Source: Paenibacillus sp. 37 (GTDB taxonomy: Bacteria > Bacillota > Bacilli > Paenibacillales > Paenibacillaceae). From it: 64,000 nt of DNA. The notes beneath the pieces were generated by a model, which made no database searches, was not told where the DNA came from, and saw only the letters and a program-made list of their open reading frames with translations. Positions 1 to 8,267 of the stretch are shown here, one piece after another. Both the position numbers and the translations under genes were made by a program. The DNA lies in assembly GCF_008386395.1 (NCBI RefSeq), contig NZ_CP043761.1, positions 4,774,001 through 4,838,000 on the forward strand, in the 5' to 3' direction. Every line of letters begins with the position of its first letter. Within the stretch, counting starts at the first letter, position 1.

Positions 1-28
1 TCCTTACCATATGTTCTGTTCCTTCCAT
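1..28 (-). CDS. Start of a gene running off the left edge (partial)
   Basis: On the minus strand an ATG at 28 opens a frame (MEGTEHMVR) that stays open to the window edge. A GGAGG sits about 10 nt upstream. A second in-frame ATG at 10 is also preceded by AAGGA at good spacing, so the start is not settled. Only nine residues are visible, so no function can be given. The 190 bases between it and the amidohydrolase hold that gene's terminator and presumably this gene's promoter. Confidence 0.4.
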
Positions 29-163
29 TTGGAGCTTTCCTCCTATCACAAAAAAAGTCCAGTTCCGGCAGCTTCCGAAAATGAACCACTTTAAGTGCAC
101 ATTCAAAAAGTCTAGTTTTCAGTACCGAAAAGTGGGCTTTTGGACAACCTCTATAAAAATCCA

Positions 164-204
164 CAAAAAAACATCCTGCCCATACCTCGGTATGAACAGG
201 ATGC
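164..204 (-). terminator. Terminator of the M20 amidohydrolase gene
   Basis: Reading the minus strand, a hairpin with arms CATCCTG and CAGGATG and an inner CATACC/GGTATG pair is followed by seven T. It lies 17 nt after the stop codon of the gene ending at 221. Confidence 0.8.
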
Positions 205-220
205 CCAACTAGCTATAAAG

Positions 221-1390
221 TCATTCGACTGTGTAACCCTTAACCATGGCGATAAATAATCTCACGGCAGTCTGCATTGCATCTTCATCAAAATCAAACA
301 TCGGATGATGATGCGGATAGATCGCATTTTTATCCGGGTTACCTGCTCCAACAAACATAAAGCACCCTGGAACCTTCTGCAGATAATACGCAAAATCTTC
401 CGCTGGCATCAGCATCGGGGAAGCTTGCACTCGTTCTGCCCCAAATAATTCTGTAGCTTCTCTGAAGAAACGCGCTGTCTCCTGTTCATCGTTCACCACA
501 GGCGGATATCCCATAATATATTTCACTTGCGTCTCTGCCCCATAAGCTGCCCCTGTCTGGGCTACCATGGTAAGCACGCGCTCTTTCATCCCGTTTCGGG
601 TCTCTTCATCAAACGTTCTTACCGTACCGCTCATTCTGCATTGCTCTGCAATTACATTCTGAGCCGAACCCGCCTGCATTGTACCAATGGTCAGCACCGC
701 GGGTTGCAATGGATCAACCGAACGACTGACAACGGTCTGAAGCTGCATCACAAGTGCAGAACCCGCGATAAGACTATCTATCGTGGATTGTGGCATCCCG
801 CCATGTCCACCTTTGCCTTTGATCTCAATGTAAAAATCGTCAGCCGCCGCCATCATCGGTCCTGCTTTACTGGCAACAACACCTACAGGTAGCGGGGTCC
901 AAAGATGAATGCCATATATGACATCGACACCTTCAAGCGCACCATCCGCAATGACCTGAACTGCGCCGCCCGGAAGCAGTTCTTCTGCTGGCTGGAACAA
1001 AAAGCGAATCTCGCCTTGGATCTCCTGCTTGTGACGGCTGAAATACAATGCCGTACCGAGCAAGATTGAGATATGACCATCGTGGCCACATGCATGCATC
1101 GCTCCTGCTTGTTGTGATGCATACTCGATATTCTTCTCATCCTGAATTGGAAGTGCGTCCATATCAGCTCGCAGCATGACGACAGGACCCGGCTTGTCCC
1201 CACGAAGGGTACCGATGACCCCGTGACCACCAACATGACGCCTCACTTCCACGCCAAAACTCTCCAACATATCCGCTACAAAAGAAGATGTCTTCTCCTC
1301 ATGAAAGGAAACCTCTGGATTGCGATGAAGGTGACGCCGCCATTCCACCATGTGGATCTGCAGATCTTCCCACCATATATTATTAGTCAT
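221..1390 (-). CDS. M20 family amidohydrolase (N-acyl amino acid / hippurate hydrolase type)
   Basis: This is a metal-dependent amidohydrolase of the M20D type, which removes acyl groups from N-acyl amino acids in the cytoplasm. Visible marks are the N-terminal HRNPEVSFHE motif, the metal ligands in ADMDALP and HACGHDGH, the PAEE segment with the general-base glutamate, a lid domain near GGHGGMPQ, and a final HHHPMFDFDE. I chose the ATG giving MTNN at 1390 because GGGTGGAG lies 6 nt upstream; a TTG six codons earlier would overlap that ribosome site. It is monocistronic and ends in its own terminator. The exact acyl substrate cannot be read from sequence. Confidence 0.88.
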   Translation of the reverse strand: MTNNIWWEDLQIHMVEWRRHLHRNPEVSFHEEKTSSFVADMLESFGVEVRRHVGGHGVIGTLRGDKPGPVVMLRADMDALPIQDEKNIEYASQQAGAMHACGHDGHISILLGTALYFSRHKQEIQGEIRFLFQPAEELLPGGAVQVIADGALEGVDVIYGIHLWTPLPVGVVASKAGPMMAAADDFYIEIKGKGGHGGMPQSTIDSLIAGSALVMQLQTVVSRSVDPLQPAVLTIGTMQAGSAQNVIAEQCRMSGTVRTFDEETRNGMKERVLTMVAQTGAAYGAETQVKYIMGYPPVVNDEQETARFFREATELFGAERVQASPMLMPAEDFAYYLQKVPGCFMFVGAGNPDKNAIYPHHHPMFDFDEDAMQTAVRLFIAMVKGYTVE

Positions 1391-1600
1391 TTCTCTCCAC
1401 CCTTTCAATCTTGAACGGGACTTATATCAAGCCCGAACCTTCCTCTTCAAACCTATTGCTGTATATTGTAGCAGAATTGGAAGAAAACCGATACGAAACG
1501 CCTTCGGAAAGCTTGCACGGGAAGGGGAAACATACTATCATGAACTAGAGAAATACTCGAGAAATTATACTCGGAAGCTTATGAGGAGGATCAAACGCTT

Positions 1601-1948
1601 ATGATTTTTGAGAATACAGGCTTGGATGGCTTGAAGAGCGACTTGGCATACCTGGATGAGAGCGCCGAGAAAGTCGGATTTGTCCGGTGGCAATGGGAAT
1701 ATTACCGTGCTACATATGACTACAAAATTGAAGATGAACAAACCAACTCAGAATACTTTGTACGCATTAATACCCGCGCTGTGGAAGGCAAATTGGAAAA
1801 ACCGGATACCGTTCTTGCTGTGGAAGCAGTATACCTCGGCAAAGCCACTTTCCCTCACGGCCTGGATTATGACTCTTCCGTTCCGCAACCAGTCGTGAAG
1901 CTGGCAGCCCAAAAATTACAGCAGCTCAAAGAACTGCTGGAAGCATAG
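1601..1948 (+). CDS. yugN: YugN-like family protein
   Basis: A soluble 115-aa protein of the YugN-like family, whose biochemical role is unknown. The recognisable part is the pattern around GFVRWQWEYYRATYDYKI followed by a YFVRINTRAVEGKLE stretch and a C-terminal helix. GAGGAGGA stands 10 nt before the ATG, which fixes the start. It ends only 13 nt before the SEDS-family gene and reads in the same direction, so the two are probably co-transcribed. No signal peptide or membrane segment is present. The family assignment is from memory of the conserved pattern. Confidence 0.72.
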   Translation: MIFENTGLDGLKSDLAYLDESAEKVGFVRWQWEYYRATYDYKIEDEQTNSEYFVRINTRAVEGKLEKPDTVLAVEAVYLGKATFPHGLDYDSSVPQPVVKLAAQKLQQLKELLEA

Positions 1949-1961
1949 GCTGGGCCAAACG

Positions 1962-3251
1962 ATGAAACAACAAACGGCCCAAACGAAAACGAAGAGAGGC
2001 ACGCCGGATTTTCAACTGCTAATCCTCACTTTATTGTTGGTGGGCTTTGGACTGGTGATGGTATTCAGCTCCAGTTCCAGCATTGCAATCGCAAGCGATA
2101 AATTTAACAATGATGCCCTTTACTTCACGAAAAAACAACTTATGTGGGCGATTATCGGTCTATTTGGCATGTTTTTTGCCATGAATATCCGCTTCAACAA
2201 GTACAAAAAGCTCTATGCACCCTTTTTCCTGCTCACTACGGTCATGCTGGTGATTGTTTTGATCTCAGGTGCAGTATTGAACGGTGCACGAAGCTGGATT
2301 CACATTTTCGGTTTTAGTCTTCAGCCTGCAGAGTTCGCGAAAATTGCTATCATTCTCTATCTCTCTGCTCTTATTACCAAAAAAGGTGAGAAATTCAGGG
2401 TTTTCAAGACAGGGTATTTTCCCGTCTTGTTCATCGTTGGATTCATCGCAGGACTGATTATGCTGCAACCAGACTTCGGTACCACCTTTATCCTGGTGTC
2501 CACCTGTGGTCTCTTGATCTATGCCGGTGGAGCCAGTATGAAACATATCCTGGGTTCCATTCTCCTGGTTGTACTCGGTGGGGCACTGGCGTTCGGAGCG
2601 AATTCTCTGTTTTCTTCCATGTCTCCTTCCGACACAACAACCGCTACAACAGCAGTCACTGCGGAGCAGAACTACAAGATCGGACGTATTCAAGCTTTCC
2701 TGAATCCATTATCCGATATTAATGGCGGAAGTCTTAACCTCTACCGTTCTCTTGTTGCCATTGGTGATGGCGGCATGACAGGTTCCGGGATTGGACAAGG
2801 TACGATGAAGCTGCACTATTTGCCAAATGCGTATAATGACTTTATTTTCTCCGTAATTGGGGAAGAACTTGGATTCATCGGAAGTGCATTATTCCTGCTT
2901 GTTTACCTGTACTTTATCTGGCGAGGAATTATTGTCTCTCTCCGCTGTCCCGATCCATTCGGAACATTGGTCGGCATAGGTATCATGGGACTAATCGCGA
3001 TTCAGGCATTTATCAACATTGGTGGTGTAACTCAGACCATTCCGGTGACGGGGGTCACGCTTCCGTTTATCAGTTATGGGGGTACCTCACTCTTTGTGAT
3101 GATGGTTGCCATGGGCATTCTGCTCAGTATCTCACGCACCAACAATCTGGACGTGATCAAGGAAGAGAAAACGAAGTCCGTAACTGTACAGACACAGACT
3201 CGTACCTCTCCTGCTCTTCGTTCACGGGAGTCCATCCGTCGGATTCGATAA
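1962..3251 (+). CDS. ftsW: FtsW-type SEDS peptidoglycan polymerase
   Basis: An integral membrane SEDS protein of 429 aa that polymerises lipid II glycan strands with a partner class B PBP. Seen in the sequence are about ten hydrophobic segments and family motifs: NGARSWI, QPAEFAK, LQPDFGT, then SGIGQGTMKLHYLPNAYNDF, EELGFIG and GVTLPFISYGGTS. FtsW, RodA and SpoVE are close relatives. I favour FtsW because ylaN, which neighbours ftsW (ylaO) in Bacillus subtilis, lies 2 kb downstream. The ribosome site (GGCTGGG) is weak, which fits translation following on from yugN. A shared terminator follows. Confidence 0.85.
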   Translation: MKQQTAQTKTKRGTPDFQLLILTLLLVGFGLVMVFSSSSSIAIASDKFNNDALYFTKKQLMWAIIGLFGMFFAMNIRFNKYKKLYAPFFLLTTVMLVIVLISGAVLNGARSWIHIFGFSLQPAEFAKIAIILYLSALITKKGEKFRVFKTGYFPVLFIVGFIAGLIMLQPDFGTTFILVSTCGLLIYAGGASMKHILGSILLVVLGGALAFGANSLFSSMSPSDTTTATTAVTAEQNYKIGRIQAFLNPLSDINGGSLNLYRSLVAIGDGGMTGSGIGQGTMKLHYLPNAYNDFIFSVIGEELGFIGSALFLLVYLYFIWRGIIVSLRCPDPFGTLVGIGIMGLIAIQAFINIGGVTQTIPVTGVTLPFISYGGTSLFVMMVAMGILLSISRTNNLDVIKEEKTKSVTVQTQTRTSPALRSRESIRRIR

Positions 3252-3261
3252 AGAACAACAC

Positions 3262-3300
3262 AAAAAAGGCTGTGCACCTAATGGATGCGCAGCCTTTTTC
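3262..3300. terminator. Bidirectional terminator between ftsW and the Asp23 gene
   Basis: Hairpin arms AAAAAGGCTGTGCA and TGCGCAGCCTTTTT pair with one mismatch around a short loop. There are T runs on both strands, so it can end ftsW from the left and the Asp23 gene from the right. Confidence 0.8.
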
Positions 3301-3379
3301 TGTGTACTCGGTACTATTCTGTCTATCAAGATGAAGAACAGGTCAATATGGCTCTGTCCTCCATTGCGGATTGCGATTT

Positions 3380-3742
3380 CTACAGATCGTCGCCTTTGAA
3401 AGATACGCCTTCTACCTTTACATTGACTTCAACCACGCGTAATCCGGTCATGGTCTCTACCGCTTCTCTTACATTCTGCTGAAGCATACGGGAAACTTCA
3501 TGAATCGGGGTTTCGTACAGGACGATGATGCGCAGGTCAATGGCTGCTTCCAGCTGGCCGACCTCAACGCTCACGCCTTTCTGTACGTTTTTACCGCTGA
3601 GTCGCTTCGCCCAGCCCTCTGACAATCCTCCAGACATTGCGGCAATTCCGGGTGTTTCCATTGCAGCCATTCCGGCAATTTTTGCAACCACGTCATCGGC
3701 AATCCGGATGTTTCCGCTCTCCAGTTGAAGTTGTTCTGCCAT
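3380..3742 (-). CDS. Asp23/Gls24 family envelope stress protein
   Basis: A 120-aa Asp23/Gls24 (YloU-like) protein. Members are small cytoplasmic or membrane-associated proteins linked to cell-envelope homeostasis. The family pattern is clear: an N-terminal GNIRIADDVVAKIAGMAAME segment, then GVAVEVGQ-like strands, a central DLRIIVLYETPIHEV strand and helix, and a final VEVNVKVEGVSF strand. GGAGG sits 7 nt before the ATG. It stands alone between convergent ftsW and the divergent antiporter gene. Its mode of action is not known. Confidence 0.85.
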   Translation of the reverse strand: MAEQLQLESGNIRIADDVVAKIAGMAAMETPGIAAMSGGLSEGWAKRLSGKNVQKGVSVEVGQLEAAIDLRIIVLYETPIHEVSRMLQQNVREAVETMTGLRVVEVNVKVEGVSFKGDDL

Positions 3743-3925
3743 GCCACATCCTCCTTCACTTCGTTACTCGTATTTTAAATCCTTTCCACCCCAAAAAGCA
3801 AATTAAACTCAAAAAGATGCGTTTACAACCTACCACCATTTGGTTATATTGAAATATGAAAATAATCTCATAAGCGATTTACAGTGTAATTCAAAACAAA
3901 ATAATTTATAACCGAGGTGTTTGTT

Positions 3926-4996
3926 GTGAGAAACCGGATTTCATCCATTTTGCTGATTGCGTTCTTTGCACTCAGTGCCATCGCCCACTACATGAAATGG
4001 GATTCGATTCTACAGTTCGTGATATCAGCCATTTCGGTTATTTTTGTGGCCGGTTTTTTAGGCAAAGCCACCGAAAATGTGGCCCACTACGCCGGACAGC
4101 GGCTAGGTGGATTCTTGAATGCCACCTTCGGCAATGCCGCCGAATTGATCATCGCCATTTTCCTCGTCAAAGAGGGACTGTTCGACATGGTCAAAGCAAG
4201 TCTGACAGGTTCCATCATCGGAAATCTGCTGTTAGTGCTCGGGTTAAGTATTTTTGCCGGGGGACTCAAGTTCAAAATTCAGAATTATAATGTTTCACTC
4301 GCAGGTCTGAATGGTTCCCTGATGATTGTTGCCATCATTGCCCTGTTTATTCCGGCAGTCTTTCTCAATACACATTCCATTACACAGAAAGACACCAATA
4401 CACTTAGTCTCATCGTGGCCGGATTGCTCATTCTCGCGTATATTGCGTGGTTGCTATTCTCCATGGTGACACATAAGAACTACCTTGCAGACGTCACTGA
4501 GGATCGCGATGAAGAGCTACCTCATGAGCATGCTCCGGCGTGGTCCAAGAAAAAATCTATTCTCTACCTGGTGCTCGCAACAGTCATGGTTGCTTTCGTC
4601 AGTGAATGGCTGGTGGGCACGCTTGAAGTCTTCACTTCGGAATTTGGACTTAGCGAACTGTTTGTCGGTGCATTCCTTGTGGCCATCATCGGTAATGCGG
4701 CCGAACACAGTGCAGCCATCATGCTTGCCATGAAAAATAAAATAGGAGCCGCGGTTGAAATTGCGGTTGGCAGCAGCTTGCAGATCGCACTCTTCGTTGC
4801 TCCTGTACTGATTTTTGTCAGCTACTTCACAGGCAGAACCATGGATATCGTATTCACAACGATTGAACTGGTCGCCATCGGCGTATCCGTATTTATTGCG
4901 AAGTCCATTACCCAAGATGGTTCAACGAATTGGTACGAAGGTTTACTCCTGCTCGTGGTATATATCATACTCGGTGTTTCCTTCTTCTTGGTGTAA
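3926..4996 (+). CDS. Ca2+/H+ antiporter, CaCA family (Cax/ChaA type)
   Basis: A membrane antiporter of the calcium/cation exchanger superfamily, about 356 aa, expected to expel Ca2+ in exchange for protons. The two inverted alpha-repeats are visible: GGFLNATFGNAAELIIA in the first half and GAFLVAIIGNAAEHSAAI in the second, with the paired acidic glutamates in the membrane. A charged loop (EDRDEELPHEH) separates the halves. I place the start at the GTG at 3926 because GAGGTGT stands 5-6 nt upstream; a GTG at 3917 would lie inside that site. The gene is monocistronic with its own terminator. Confidence 0.88.
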   Translation: MRNRISSILLIAFFALSAIAHYMKWDSILQFVISAISVIFVAGFLGKATENVAHYAGQRLGGFLNATFGNAAELIIAIFLVKEGLFDMVKASLTGSIIGNLLLVLGLSIFAGGLKFKIQNYNVSLAGLNGSLMIVAIIALFIPAVFLNTHSITQKDTNTLSLIVAGLLILAYIAWLLFSMVTHKNYLADVTEDRDEELPHEHAPAWSKKKSILYLVLATVMVAFVSEWLVGTLEVFTSEFGLSELFVGAFLVAIIGNAAEHSAAIMLAMKNKIGAAVEIAVGSSLQIALFVAPVLIFVSYFTGRTMDIVFTTIELVAIGVSVFIAKSITQDGSTNWYEGLLLLVVYIILGVSFFLV

Positions 4997-5040
4997 CAAC
5001 CAGACCCTCACGTAGCCATCATTAAAATAAACAAGCCACA

Positions 5041-5080
5041 AGAGGCAGTCCGAATTTACATTCGGTGCTGTCTCTTTGTT
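5041..5080 (+). terminator. Terminator of the Ca2+/H+ antiporter gene
   Basis: Hairpin with arms AGAGGCAGTCCGAAT and ATTCGGTGCTGTCTCT around a TTAC loop, followed by a T-rich stretch, 45 nt after the stop. Confidence 0.75.
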
Positions 5081-5128
5081 TGTATACGCCTTCCGGCTGG
5101 GCTTGCATTCCAGTCCCGTTCAGACGCA

Positions 5129-5160
5129 CAAAAAAAGCATGCATAAACGCCTGCATGCCT
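5129..5160 (-). terminator. Terminator of ylaN
   Basis: On the minus strand a GCATGCA/TGCATGC hairpin is followed by seven T, shortly after the ylaN stop codon. Confidence 0.7.
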
Positions 5161-5186
5161 TCTATTCTGACCCGCGCATTTGCAGG

Positions 5187-5480
5187 CTATTGCTCATTCT
5201 TCTTGTTCAAGGCTTCATATAAAATTGCCAAATTCCGCTCAAGCGCGCTAACCAGCTGCTTACCTGCACCTTCTGGAAGGAGCCCTGCACGAACAGCAAA
5301 ATCAACTTCTTTGGAGAACCCATACATCTGTGTATCCAATACTTCCTCATAGAGAGGGCAGTAGCGGGTAGCCAGATTCTCCATCTGTACTTCAATAAGC
5401 TTCTGTATTTTATCTGCATCTTCTTGAAGAAGACTGATCGCTTTCAAATTCAGCTGGTCCTGCAGATCAGATGAAGTCAT
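5187..5480 (-). CDS. ylaN: YlaN family protein (DUF1507)
   Basis: A 97-aa soluble helical protein of the YlaN family. In Bacillus and Staphylococcus it is linked to iron homeostasis through contact with Fur. The diagnostic stretch IEVQMENL...CPLYEEVLDTQMYGFSKE followed by VDFAVRAGLL is intact. The ATG giving MTSSDLQ is chosen because AGGGGGG lies 8 nt upstream; an upstream TTG would place the ribosome site inside the gene. In B. subtilis ylaN sits directly before ftsW. Here the two are close but separated by the Asp23 and antiporter genes and lie on opposite strands. Confidence 0.87.
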   Translation of the reverse strand: MTSSDLQDQLNLKAISLLQEDADKIQKLIEVQMENLATRYCPLYEEVLDTQMYGFSKEVDFAVRAGLLPEGAGKQLVSALERNLAILYEALNKKNEQ

Positions 5481-5659
5481 GCATTTTTCCCCCCTATGTC
5501 CCAAAAATCGCGTAAAGACGTTCTACCTCTAATATTAGACGAAATGAAGAGCTAATACAAGAACCTGACCAAAATAAGCCCGCAAAGTTAAGCCTTTTGT
5601 TGAAGCTTAATCCACCTGTTCCAGCCACGTCCAGACGAGTATTCAGATCATTCCATGCC

Positions 5660-5697
5660 AAAAAACACCCCTGCCAAAAAAGGCAAAGGTGCTTCTT
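5660..5697 (-). terminator. Terminator of the HPr-like gene
   Basis: Minus-strand hairpin GCACCTTTGCC / GGCAGGGGTG with a T-rich loop, followed by six T. Confidence 0.7.
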
Positions 5698-5705
5698 GAG
5701 AGCTA

Positions 5706-5951
5706 TTACTCAGATGCGATGCTTACATTCAGTCCATGCTTGGCAAATACTTCTGACATGGCTGCTTTCGCTTCAACTGCATCTGGACCATGAACATGCA
5801 GTTCATAGCTGTGCGTGCTGATCAGCGTTGTAAACAATCCGAGAATACTTTTCACATCGATATACTTGTTCTCCGAATGAAGCACGATTGAAGAAGTAAA
5901 CTTGCCTGCTGTTTGAGCAATTTCTACTACAGCCGCATTATTACTCGACAT
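5706..5951 (-). CDS. HPr-fold protein lacking the N-terminal His15 strand
   Basis: An 81-aa protein that aligns with HPr and Crh from about HPr residue 12 onward. The FTSSIVL strand, the DVKSILGL segment that matches the Ser46 regulatory site (Ser35 here), and the final helix are all readable. The GIHARPA loop with phosphorylatable His15 is absent: an asparagine stands at that position and Arg17 is replaced by alanine. It therefore cannot carry phosphate from PTS enzyme I in the usual way. A regulatory or binding role like that of Crh is possible but is inference. GGAGGG lies 6 nt before the ATG. It is monocistronic and not linked to ptsI. Confidence 0.78.
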   Translation of the reverse strand: MSSNNAAVVEIAQTAGKFTSSIVLHSENKYIDVKSILGLFTTLISTHSYELHVHGPDAVEAKAAMSEVFAKHGLNVSIASE

Positions 5952-6047
5952 AGGAATCCCTCCGTCTTTTTACGATTGGTATCATCTATTAATTACCACT
6001 ACATGATACCGTGAATCCGCTTTCCTAGCAACAGCAAAATCCTGTTC

Positions 6048-7163
6048 CTACTTCAAACGGTCCGGATTCAAGCATTCCAGTTCAGGAATAACAAAGATAC
6101 CGTCTTTACGAATCAGCACATCGTCAAAATAAATCTCCCCGCCGCCATAATCCGGACGCTGGATTAACACCAGATCCCAGTGGATGGACGAGCGGTTGCC
6201 ATTGTCCGTTTCTTCGTATGCCTGACCTGGCGTAAAGTGCAAGCTGCCTGCGATTTTTTCATCGAACAGGATATCTTTCATCGGATGCAGAATATGCGGG
6301 TTAAATCCAATCGCGAATTCACCAATATGACGAGCACCCTCATCCGAATTCAAAATTTCATTCAAACGCTCTGTGTCGTTGCTTGTTGCTTCAACAATTT
6401 TGCCATCCTTGAACGTGAACTTGATATTTTCAAAAGTCACTCCATTGTACAGGGTTGGCGAGTTATAACTAATTGTTCCGTTCACGGAATTACGCACAGG
6501 GGCACTGTACACTTCGCCATCCGGGATATTCTTTTGGCCAGAACATTTCTCTGCACCGATATCTTTAATGGAGAAGCTCAGCTCTGTTCCTGGTCCGGTG
6601 ATACGAACTTTGTCTGTCCGCTTCATCAGGTTAGCGAGCGAGTCCTGCGCTTTATCCATTTTGGCGTAATCCAGATTACATACGTCGAAGTAGAAATCTT
6701 CGAACGCTTCTGTACTTGTATTGGCGAGTTGCGCCATACTTGCGTTAGGGTAACGAAGTACAACCCATTTCGTATGTTTGACACGTTGTTCGCTATGTAC
6801 CGGGTGGGAGTATAATGAATTGTACATTTTCATTTTTTCTTCCGGCACATCGGACAGATCATTCACATTTTCTCCCGCACGAATACCGATATAACAATCC
6901 ATCTGTTTCATCCGGTTCAGATCAATCTCTGCCCATGTTTTCATCATTTCTTCTGTGGCATTTTTCAGCATCGCACGCTGTACGGTTTTATCAGTCAACT
7001 GTACAAAGACGTTACCACCTTTTTTTCCTACCTCTTCAATAATGGCGTTAATCAGATCACGTTCCGATCCAATCATTTCAACCAATACATTTTCACCAGG
7101 CTGTACATCTACTGAATAGCCCACCAGGTTTGCTGCAAGCTTTTGAATTCTTGGGTCTTTCAT
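6048..7163 (-). CDS. M29 family aminopeptidase (AmpS/PepS type)
   Basis: A cytoplasmic metallo-aminopeptidase of 371 aa in family M29 (thermophilic aminopeptidase group), which trims N-terminal residues from peptides. The expected metal-site regions are present: IPDGEVYSAP with its glutamate, GEFAIGFNP, SLHFTPGQAYEE, SSIHWDLV with its histidine, and a late IYFDDVLIRKDG. The N-terminal domain starts KLAANLVGYSVDVQPGENVLVE, typical of the family. The length is slightly short of the common 400-410 aa. AGGAGG stands 11 nt before the ATG. It is an isolated gene with no clear strong terminator. Confidence 0.87.
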   Translation of the reverse strand: MKDPRIQKLAANLVGYSVDVQPGENVLVEMIGSERDLINAIIEEVGKKGGNVFVQLTDKTVQRAMLKNATEEMMKTWAEIDLNRMKQMDCYIGIRAGENVNDLSDVPEEKMKMYNSLYSHPVHSEQRVKHTKWVVLRYPNASMAQLANTSTEAFEDFYFDVCNLDYAKMDKAQDSLANLMKRTDKVRITGPGTELSFSIKDIGAEKCSGQKNIPDGEVYSAPVRNSVNGTISYNSPTLYNGVTFENIKFTFKDGKIVEATSNDTERLNEILNSDEGARHIGEFAIGFNPHILHPMKDILFDEKIAGSLHFTPGQAYEETDNGNRSSIHWDLVLIQRPDYGGGEIYFDDVLIRKDGIFVIPELECLNPDRLK

Positions 7164-7274
7164 CTTGGTAAAATCCTCCTGTCATCTGCCATACTTAAAT
7201 TGAACAACGGTAAATTACGATACTATTGTAGCACGCGAACAGTCATCCCGTCAGCAGGCAGTCCCTCACTTCGT

Positions 7275-8165
7275 TTATTGATATGACTTGAAGTTTACAT
7301 CGGTGACAAGGGCTTCTTTGTTACTTTTACGGTTGTTGTCCGTGTAACTCATCTGACTTTCAAAGGATAAACGAAGAGGCAGACTGCTCTTCCGATCTAC
7401 CGTGAGATGATATACCGTCTGCACGCTCGCTTGTTTCATCATCTGTTGCATCGTTGTTTCACCCTGTTTCCAAACTTTCTCCAGATCCTGCTCAAGCTTC
7501 TCCTTACGCGCCCCTTTCACCGAAGCTGCCTTATGCATATATTCTGCCCGAATGGCGTTCATCTCGTCGTTTAGCTGGGTCACAGCCCATGATTTGGCGT
7601 CTTCCGGTGCAAGTTCAATCCGTAATGTTCTGGTTCGACGACCAGCGCCATACTCCGATTGAATGGTTTTGTGCATCCCATCGATCTTCTCCAATTGGGC
7701 AATTGGGTTAAAACGAGAAAGAGACCCACGCAGCGGCTCATGCTGCGCTGACAATGCCATCCATTGCCCTTGTTTCCGCTCGAAAGAGGCGCTAAACCCA
7801 CTGGGCTGTCCATTATTTTTTACGGCAGTTGTTTGAATGCCTGTCCCCACAGCAGTTACTTCTCCAGGTAATCGGGTCTGAAGGGTCATACGATCATGAT
7901 TCTCCAGCTTGCCTTCGAATTTGAACTGATTCTCAAACAGCCCACTGTTTTCCCGTCGAAGTCCTGCCTCTCCTTCAAAACTCAACGTTTCTTTTCCTGC
8001 TATCCCCGATAAAGCCAAGGAAAAAACCTCCTCAGGCGTTTGATCTCGCTGGATTAATCCACAACCCGGAACACCAATAATCACGATGCTCACAAATAAC
8101 CATAATGTACGTACCGAATGGCGGTTAAACATGTCTATCTTCATCCTTCCGTGAACTTTCTCCAT
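7275..8165 (-). CDS. Putative lipoprotein, function unknown
   Basis: A predicted lipoprotein of about 296 aa. The N-terminus has basic residues, a hydrophobic stretch LWLFVSIVIIG and a VPGC lipobox, so it should be anchored outside the membrane. The mature part is hydrophilic with beta-strand-like repeats followed by a helical section rich in E, K, Q and R. It ends in a strand pattern that reads PLRLSFESQMSY. This resembles LolA/LppX-like beta proteins in outline only. The start is uncertain: ATG at 8165 has GGCGGGG upstream, and ATGs at 8144 and 8132 are alternatives. I do not recognise the family. Confidence 0.65.
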   Translation of the reverse strand: MEKVHGRMKIDMFNRHSVRTLWLFVSIVIIGVPGCGLIQRDQTPEEVFSLALSGIAGKETLSFEGEAGLRRENSGLFENQFKFEGKLENHDRMTLQTRLPGEVTAVGTGIQTTAVKNNGQPSGFSASFERKQGQWMALSAQHEPLRGSLSRFNPIAQLEKIDGMHKTIQSEYGAGRRTRTLRIELAPEDAKSWAVTQLNDEMNAIRAEYMHKAASVKGARKEKLEQDLEKVWKQGETTMQQMMKQASVQTVYHLTVDRKSSLPLRLSFESQMSYTDNNRKSNKEALVTDVNFKSYQ

Positions 8166-8226
8166 AGATTGCCCCGCCCGTATACGCTTATACTTCCTTC
8201 TACACACAACTTGATTCTCCCATGCA

Positions 8227-8267
8227 CAAAAAAAAGAGAACGACTCCGCAATTGGAATTGTTCTCTC
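8227..8267 (-). terminator. Terminator of the diguanylate cyclase gene
   Basis: Minus-strand hairpin with GAGAAC/GTTCTC arms directly after the stop codon, followed by eight T. Confidence 0.8.

Noticed and set aside
1350..1604. An 84-codon ORF just upstream of yugN
   Set aside because: It runs through the promoter and ribosome site of yugN and has no start signal of its own.
6180..6815. A 211-codon plus-strand ORF inside the M29 aminopeptidase gene
   Set aside because: Antisense shadow with atypical composition and no ribosome site.
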